NCBI GenBank assembly: GCA_026874595.1
Contig: CM049306.1
Span: 32,256,019-32,320,018, forward strand
Source of the DNA: Sipunculus nudus
Lineage: Eukaryota; Annelida; Sipuncula; Golfingiida; Sipunculidae
DNA: 64,000 nt
Direction: 5' to 3'
Of the stretch, positions 14,801-23,119 are shown piece by piece. Numbering within the stretch: the first letter of the stretch is position 1; every line of letters starts with the position of its first letter. The translations under genes were made by a program, and so were the position numbers. The notes beneath the pieces were generated by a model. It searched no databases, was not told the origin of the DNA, and saw nothing but the letters and a program-made list of their open reading frames with translations.

Positions 14801-17800
14801 GGACGTTTACGGGATGCCTCAATTTACCTAGCATACAGCCCCCGGGCCGTATTATGCTCATCCTTGGCTTATGTCTTATCCAGATGTATAGGAGTTCCAG
14901 TTAGGTCTAAATAATTCTATAGTCACTGTTATTCCTTATAAATATCAACTACTGCCATAAAGAAATTGATATTAGGATGAGTATGTCCTCCTGTAAGTCT
15001 TATGAGCAGTTAGTTATATAAAATCACTAACCTTAGCGTTTTTCATTAGCATGTTATTTCTGGGTATTCTGACATTTCGTAGGATTAGGTAGCCACTGTC
15101 TCCACCTTTGATGCCAAACCTTGGACCAATGCTGCCTGTCTCCACACCTAGACAAAATATTCCAGAATTATTTGATTTGTTTTTGCATTTATTTTTTTGT
15201 ATTGAATAACCTTATCTTGTTATCAGTACCGTGCAGGGCTGGGTATTATCAGTATATTGTGATATACATACTGCAACACATATTTCCATATTTTAATTGT
15301 ATTTAATTTATAGGAAATATGTGCATATTCTGTATTATAGATATATCCCCTTGAACTAACAAAAAAAAGTGTTCAATACCAGCATGCATAGGCATGATCT
15401 AGCTGGGGCTATCTTTGGTCTGGCAGACTGGGTTGACCTATGATGCAAACATCAAGCTGGTGAACCATGACTCCCAATTTTCTCTGCCTGGATCTAAGGT
15501 GCCCATTCACCTAACTTTTGAAAAAGAATTAATGTGATTTCTGACTTCCTCTGTATAAATATATATTAATGATCTTAGGGTAATTTTTGTTGTGAAAAGT
15601 TTTTATAAGGCCTCTTGTGAAGGATGTGTAAACTTGTTTATCAACAACATGTTTGTAAACACATCAATGTTGACAAAAGGGAAAAACATGTAACCTATGG
15701 TGGTAGGTTGCATATATGCGAAGGTAGAAAGGTCCCATGTTGCAAAATGCCATCTGCAAAGCTCTGGCTTATCCGACTTGCTGCCAGATGCCTTTGTTGA
15801 ATTTGTTTTGATTATAATTTGGCTGGCATATTATAAACACATTGATACAAAAAAACAAGCAGCCTGTGTGCAATGATATCCTCATTTTCTGGACCATTTT
15901 TTATGAAAGCACCAAGGGATTACGTTTATATAAGTCAGAAAGGTGCTTGGGCTCATTTAACATATTTTCCACATATTTGTACCACACACCAAAGTCAAGC
16001 CAGAATTCTGGTGATATTCCTGAACATGAGATCAAGAATTTTGGAAGTATACATATTTTCTAGCTTTACATAAAATTATTTAAAAAGATATCAAATAAAG
16101 ATAGGTGGACATGGGGAGTGGGGTTATATATAAGACATAGACATCCCTACCTGGCAATAACCTGTGTGTCTCAGTGTCTCTCAACTGTACCATGAATCCT
16201 TGCATTCCACAGCTACGCCCCTTGATGTACAAGGTTGCCAGGACGATTGCATGGTTAGTGGTCTTTCCCACTGGAAAATCAAACATGAAATGAGAATCTT
16301 ATGCCATGTATTACCTTAATGATCTATTACTGAATAAACTGTGGTAACTTACTTTGCATCTCCAAACTAGGTAAAAAAACCTGTACCATTTGTAGAACTT
16401 TAATTTTTTATCCAACTCTTTAATGATAAATAAACTGTAACAGATTATCTGATATGGGTCCATAATTTTTATATCTTCACATGGCAAGTAGGGCTAATCA
16501 GGTCAGTACATATTGCAATACACTTAAGATGATTACCTTCATGGCACCTCAAGAGACAGGATCCAACATACAAAGTTTGATACCTGATTTGTTTTGATGG
16601 TTCACTTTATTTTCCTTGGTGTATCTTTTCATGAATACAAGATATGCTTGATATTAAATAAATGAAAAGACCAGTTTATGTAAACTTTCTTTTTTTTATG
16701 TTTAATAATAGCCCTTTAAGATGGCAGATCCATATTTTTTCTTTTAAAAACTTTTTTAACTCTGTGCTCCCCAAACCATTCTGTATTCACTATTAGTGTT
16801 TTCATACCTGTATGTATAAACCCATCTATAATATTTTTTATGTCCTCTAATTATACAGTTTTCATATACTCCTGCTGATACAAAGCTAATTATATAACCA
16901 TATTTCATTTCAGTCATTCAGTTTCCCCCACAGCTTTGACCACCTTTATCACCTGTTCTTGGACATGTAGTTCCGAATTATTTGACTGTAAAGGTACAAA
17001 TGAAATTGCCACATCAGGTCTGAACAGGCAGAACTACCAAATGAAAAGAAGCTTTAACATTATAAAACAGCTAGGTTTTAGCTTAAGAGAAAATTGTTAT
17101 CACACTACCTAGCAGTCATTGTGTTTCCTCGATAGTACTATAGTCCGTTCCAGTACCCCTGTCCACCTGTTTTTTCGCGATTATTTATTTGTGAACCAAA
17201 GAACACCAAAACTGTTTGACCTTGGGGAAGAAAGAGGAAAAAGCGTAATTAACAATTATGGAAATAATAGCCTACCTTATGTATTTTTCCAGTAAACAAT
17301 TTAAAACCAATTTATGAGTAACTAGTCTATTCTTTAGCGACATCTTGCCACTAATCTGTTGAATGGGCATATCAGGGGATAGTGATGACGTCATAATAGA
17401 CGTGACGTACTAAAGAGGCACCAACATTCACGGAACAAATAATCAAGAGCTGCCGACCCCTGTTTACAGCGAAACTTGTATTCTCTGCGTGCATGCGCTT
17501 CATTGTTACGTCACATTACTTTATATCCATATCCAAGGAGGATGAACAATGGCCGCATATTGGGGACGCCATGAACCACGGATATATTTGAGACGTCAAC
17601 CAGGCCGTAAAGTGAATAATATTTATATTGTGAGTAGGTAAGGTACCAATAATTACGCTTTTGCCTCTTTATGCCAATGGTGCAAATTTTGTTTGCCAAA
17701 TTTGTCTTATGTACAGATAATCGCGAAAAATCTGGTGGACAGGGGTACAGGAACGGAATATAGAAAGCATGTAAATTGTTTCGAGAACCATATTGATGTG

Positions 17801-20800
17801 TTATACTGAATACTGGTCTTGACATGATCTTCAAAATCTGCAGGTGGATGCTTATGAAGGAAGCGTGATGTTGTCCAAGGTTTAATATTAATCCTTTTGT
17901 TATATATCCACTAAATAATCTTGCAACCAAAGTAAAAGAAAATGCTAGACAAAGAGACATACTTCTTAGAACTGATAGATATGGCTGAAATTATTCCCTT
18001 CATCAAACTTCTCTTCATGAGGTAAATAATTACTACTGGAAATTTTCTATGGTTTTAATATCACGATCTAATGTGATATTGTGATATACACTGCCATATC
18101 TTCATTTGTTTTATCAATGATTAGTTTATATTCAAGTTAAATATGACTGCCCAGTTTATTAAACTCAGGAAATATATATTTCCTACAAAATAAATTGAGG
18201 TGTGTCTACAGATGATGTGGCATTTACAATGCTATGAAGTTTATCAAGAATCCCAACCCACTGAGACATCTAAATTTGTGACCAAAACCTTGTTTTATTA
18301 CAATAAATAAGTTTCAATTATGTTAGAAAATTATTGATACACAAAAATGATATATATCATGTATGCAATGTGCAAATCACCATACTGAGATATACCACAA
18401 GAATCAGTTCCTATAAAATATTAATAAACTTACAGCCACCCGGCCACCACTTCATTCCTGATGGGAAAGGGGTGTTCAACACAAACTCTTGTCTTTCAGA
18501 ATCATACACAGCTGTTGTCTCTAGGTTACGCAAATTTGTCCCTGAAAATAAACAGTAAAGATTCATATTAAGATTGGATGACATTTCATACCTCTAAAAC
18601 AGAATCACACATTCCCGTATCTCATATAAATAAAAAAAATAATTTTTATCTCTAAAATCAAACCCAGTTACCACATGTTGGTTCACTTAAGGTCTTTGAA
18701 CTATCCAATCTGTGTGTGTAAATAATCAACCATTTTAGTCTTCATAAATTATCAACATGGTTGCTATGTGCATATTCTTAAAACAAAATATCTAAAGTAC
18801 TGAAGTTGTTTTTCTGATATCATATATGTAAAATAAAATTGTCTGAGAATGAATTTAAAAAAGAAAGTATTGAAGTTTAGGGATTTCCACAAACTGGCTC
18901 GTTTTTACAACTGAAATAAATGACTGATGTTATACATTTTAAACTTTAAATCAATATTTAATTAGTTAGAATTTAAATCATTAAATGTTTATCATATGGA
19001 GTTGTGGACTTATTTCTCTAAAACAAACTTCGAATTCAAGTCTGGAGTTGAGTTCTGCATCACTGATATGTCTGATGGGCATGTGTGGTTTACCAAGCAG
19101 GAATTGGCTATTGCTTGTGAATGAATATAACTATTAAATTGCTGGAGGTTTTTGCATCAAAATAAATAATAAATAATATAAGCAAATGCTGACTTAAGCT
19201 CTCAGCCAAAAGAACAAAGTTTATGGGAGCAACAGTAACAAGTATGAAATATTTGTTCACATAGTCTCACAAGGTCAATATTTGTTCTCACGGTTATAAA
19301 TCTGAACTAGAAAGGTCTGTGGTACCTTTGCAAGTCTGGCACCTGCAAACTCATGCAGCACTTAGGGAACAACAAGACAAATGACCATATCATGTTTCAT
19401 AACAATCCACCTGGTGGTTTGTGAGAAATAAGCTCTGTGACCTTGAAAAGTAGGTCAAGGTCAATCAACATAGAACTTGATCAAGATTTTGTTGATATGC
19501 ATCAGCACTGAAGAAATGAAGTTACTGTGTTGAATACTTTTGCAGATATCCCGCTCACAAGGCCAAAATTGTAAAAGCTGATAATAAATAGATTTAAAAT
19601 AAGAAATTGTAAGTGGTGCCCCAAAGCTCATGCATCACTTAAAGATTATCAGGAAAAATGACCAAACCATGTTTCATAACAATCCACCCAGTGATTCCTG
19701 AGAAATCAGTTTTTTCTATTATAATTAAGCTCTTTGACTTTGAAAAGTATGTCAAGGTCTATCATCTTTGAACTTGACCCAGATTTTGTTAATCTGCATC
19801 AGCACTGAAGAAATGAATTTCCTGTGTTGAATAATTTTGGAGATATTCCCCTCAAATCGACAAAATTGAAAAAATCTGATAAAATTCTTTAAAAATCAGA
19901 AATTGTAGGTGGCACCCTCTAACTCACGCAGCAGTTATAGACTATCAGTGACAATAATCATAGCATGTCTTATAACAATCAACAATGGTTCCTGTGAAAT
20001 AAGCTTCTAAGTTTTCTTCTATAATTAGCTCTGAAACATTTAAAAATATGTCAAGATTACCCATCTTCAAACTTGACTGAGATTTTGTTAATATACAAAT
20101 ATAACTCCTATGGTGAATCCTTTTAGAGATATCCCGCTCACAAGGTAAAGTTAACGGATGCTGGGCGGACCACTTGGGTGATGACAATAGCCCCTCAGCC
20201 TCTAAGGCTTGAGGTTGTTTTTTTTCTTGAACTGCCACAAACTTTGATTTTGAAATTTGTCATTGAGACAAGTTCAAAATTTGGATTCATAATGAGATAC
20301 CTTGCTTTCAACGGTCAGTTTACAATTCCTTCCTCTGTGTGCACCCTGGTGTTCATACCCAGAAAATCCTTCTATACAAAGCAGCAGTTACATGAAAAGG
20401 GATCTGACACAACTGCAGTGCATGTATAATCACCATGTGAGGAGCGTATATAAAAATATATGACAGAGAAAATTAAGATGTCATCATTACCAAATACCCA
20501 TGACCTACCATGTCCCATTTCAGTCTGGGCATATGTGCCGATGATCTCAAGACTCAGGGCCTTTGGCAGCCATTTTGCTTGCTGTTCTTCTGTCCCCATT
20601 CTTTCAATGGCCGGTATAAACATGACACCATGGACGGTGATGCCCACATCATAACGAAGCAGTCTGCAAAGTTCAAAATGCCACTCAATCACATTTACAA
20701 CCTGGCTCACATTAAGAATTCAAGTTGTCTATTCGAATATTTGACACCTATCCCTTGAACCTTTAATTAAAGTAGGCCCAGGACACACTGATCTAATGGT

Positions 20801-22570
20801 TATTGCAGGCTGTTTGGTTTTAATAAATCAACATGGTTTACTGTGGGGTGCCTGCCAAAATTATCCAAAACACATTCAACAACATTTGGCAGCATGTCTG
20901 ATGAACCAGAGTTTTGCAAATGGTGTTTTGCAATTGGTGGTTTTTGAGCCAACCACCTTCAAGTGCATGTTTATTTTGTTTATAAATATGTATGTGGAGT
21001 CAGCCAGACAGTATGTACATTCTACAGATATGGCAGGTGAATATCTGGCTTTAATATTAATAATTAAATTTTTAAATAATAGCACAGCAAATGTGCATAA
21101 TATGCACGTCATGTACCTGGTGACCTCTGACTTCATAAAATATGTGTGACTGTTGATAAGAAGATAATTTAGGTGAGAAACTCTATTGGTAAATATATAT
21201 AATGAGTTTCATGAAAATCCATAGGATTTTTGGTGTGTCTGACCAAGGTGCCTTCAAAGTGCAGCGACCTCTGACCTCATTAAATATGCATGTTTTTAAT
21301 GGAAATCAAACTTAGGCAAGATATTTTATTCTTTAACAATTCTGATCAGTTTCATCAAAAATCCTTCATATTCATCATAAGTTATTGCTGTGACACCACA
21401 AAGTAGCCAAGTGACCTGCGGCCTTATAAAATAAGTGTGGATGTTGCCTATATTAAACTTGGGTGATATAATTTGTTAGTAAGTAGTTAATGTGAGTTTT
21501 GTGAAAATCCATCAAAGTTATTGCAGCAACACTAAAAGTTAACAGACAGACGGACAGAAGGACAGATGGCTGGTATACCTTTATACTCCCATCATATATA
21601 TGACGAGCATATAATAAAATGGGGGTAGGGCAAACAAAGGTCACCTCCTACCTGCCCAACTCAGCAAGTATGTTTTACATAAACAAAATGCTATACCTTA
21701 TATTCTGATAAAATTTTCAAAATCTCTGTCCAATTTAAACTAAGTATTTAGATAAATTATAAACTTCATTCATTTAAACATATTTTTGTTGATTAACATG
21801 AAACAAAAAATTAAAAACAATAATTTGGAAATACACACTGAATTTAGGTTGTAATTTTTTATTTTTTAGTGAAAGATTACACAGGGTTACTTTTCTGAAG
21901 GGGCAAGGGAGGTAGTTTTAAAGTTAATGCTGAAAATTGGCAATATCTATATATATAAATGTACCAAAACTGTCCCATATATACAGGCAATCTGAGTAAA
22001 TGCCAGGAACAATAATGATACCATTTGGATAAGTACAGTGGGTCTGTTCTCAAGTACATGTACTTAAGAATTTAATCAAGTAAAGCAGTTATAAACATGG
22101 GAGCTAGATCTAATGTTCTTTGAGACAATTTGAGTAGAAGCTCCATGTACTGCATGTATTCTAAATCTGTAATATAGGTACCTTTCTTTAAGGCCAAAAA
22201 AAACGGCATGGTTCCCAGATACTTTTTTTTTATAAATCAGTGCGGGCGGGCAACATTTAATTTTTTTTCCTTTTTCTTTAATGTTTCAATAAAAATGTCA
22301 TATGATCAGGGAAATGCATGAGTATAACTGAATGGTTTTGTTAAACAGGTAAAAGCACTACGTAACAAAGGAAATCTGATCAAAATTGTATTATTTTATC
22401 TTCTTGAAAGATGAAAATCAAATTAAATTTTTTTTTTAAATTGATGTGGGTGGTGCCTGAGAACCATACCTTTTATTTTTTTTTGCCTAAATACCAAATT
22501 TTAAATTTTAAAACATGGTTATTAACTTGATCTTTCATAAGGCACCATTACTGCTAATCTCTCTCAATCT

Positions 22571-22638
<68 letters not shown>

Positions 22639-23062
22639 ACGAAGACAAATTACTCAGGGGTAAATACTGGGCTGCTCAAGGATTTGAACCCATGTTGTTG
22701 GCACACAAGTCAAGCGTTCCAACCGCCTCGCATAGAAAAGCAAGCTTCACAAGGGAGACAGTTCAGTCCACTTTTATGTTACCTCGTAACACACCCCCTC
22801 TTAAGAGCATTCTGCTTTCATAACAAGATTAATTATCCCAGGAGTCACACTTTGGTGAGCTTATTCCCTGAGCCACAAAGTTAACTGTCACCTTGGACGA
22901 ACCCCAACTTGTTACGAAGACAAATTACTCAGGGGAAAATACTGGGCCGATCCGGGATTTGAACCCATGTCTGTGGCGCACAAGTCAGGCGTTCCAACTG
23001 CTTCGCATAGAGAAGCAAGCTTCACAAGCGAGACAGTTCGGTCCGCTTTTATTTTACCCAGT

Positions 23063-23119
<57 letters not shown>

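Larger units (their letters stand above)
22635..23066 (-). mobile_element. TRIM-like miniature LTR element with tRNA-like module in its LTRs
   Basis: Two direct repeats of exactly 157 bp (22635-22791 and 22910-23066) begin TGTTACGAAGAC and end GTAACA, around a 118-bp core. Read on the minus strand, the core ends with the polypurine tract AAGAGGGGGTG against the 3' repeat, and TTGGGGTTCGTCCAAGG near the 5' repeat could be a primer-binding site, though I cannot name the tRNA. Both flanks are (TA)n, so a 4-5-bp duplication cannot be separated from the microsatellite. The intact B box GGTTCAAATCCCGG lies in the right repeat (22952-22965, minus strand) about 41 bases after an A-box-like GCGAAGCAGTTGG. 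It has no coding capacity. A chance tandem of two SINEs is the main alternative. Confidence 0.7.

Noticed and set aside
17511-17960. 149-codon minus-strand open frame in ACOX intron 4
   Set aside because: It runs across the right inverted repeat of the MITE into plain intron, has no recognisable domain and is AT-codon rich, so it is a chance frame.
20796-21149. 117-codon plus-strand frame in ACOX intron 2
   Set aside because: It overlaps the dispersed repeat and has no domain; the homologous repeat copy at 13.4 kb does not keep the frame.
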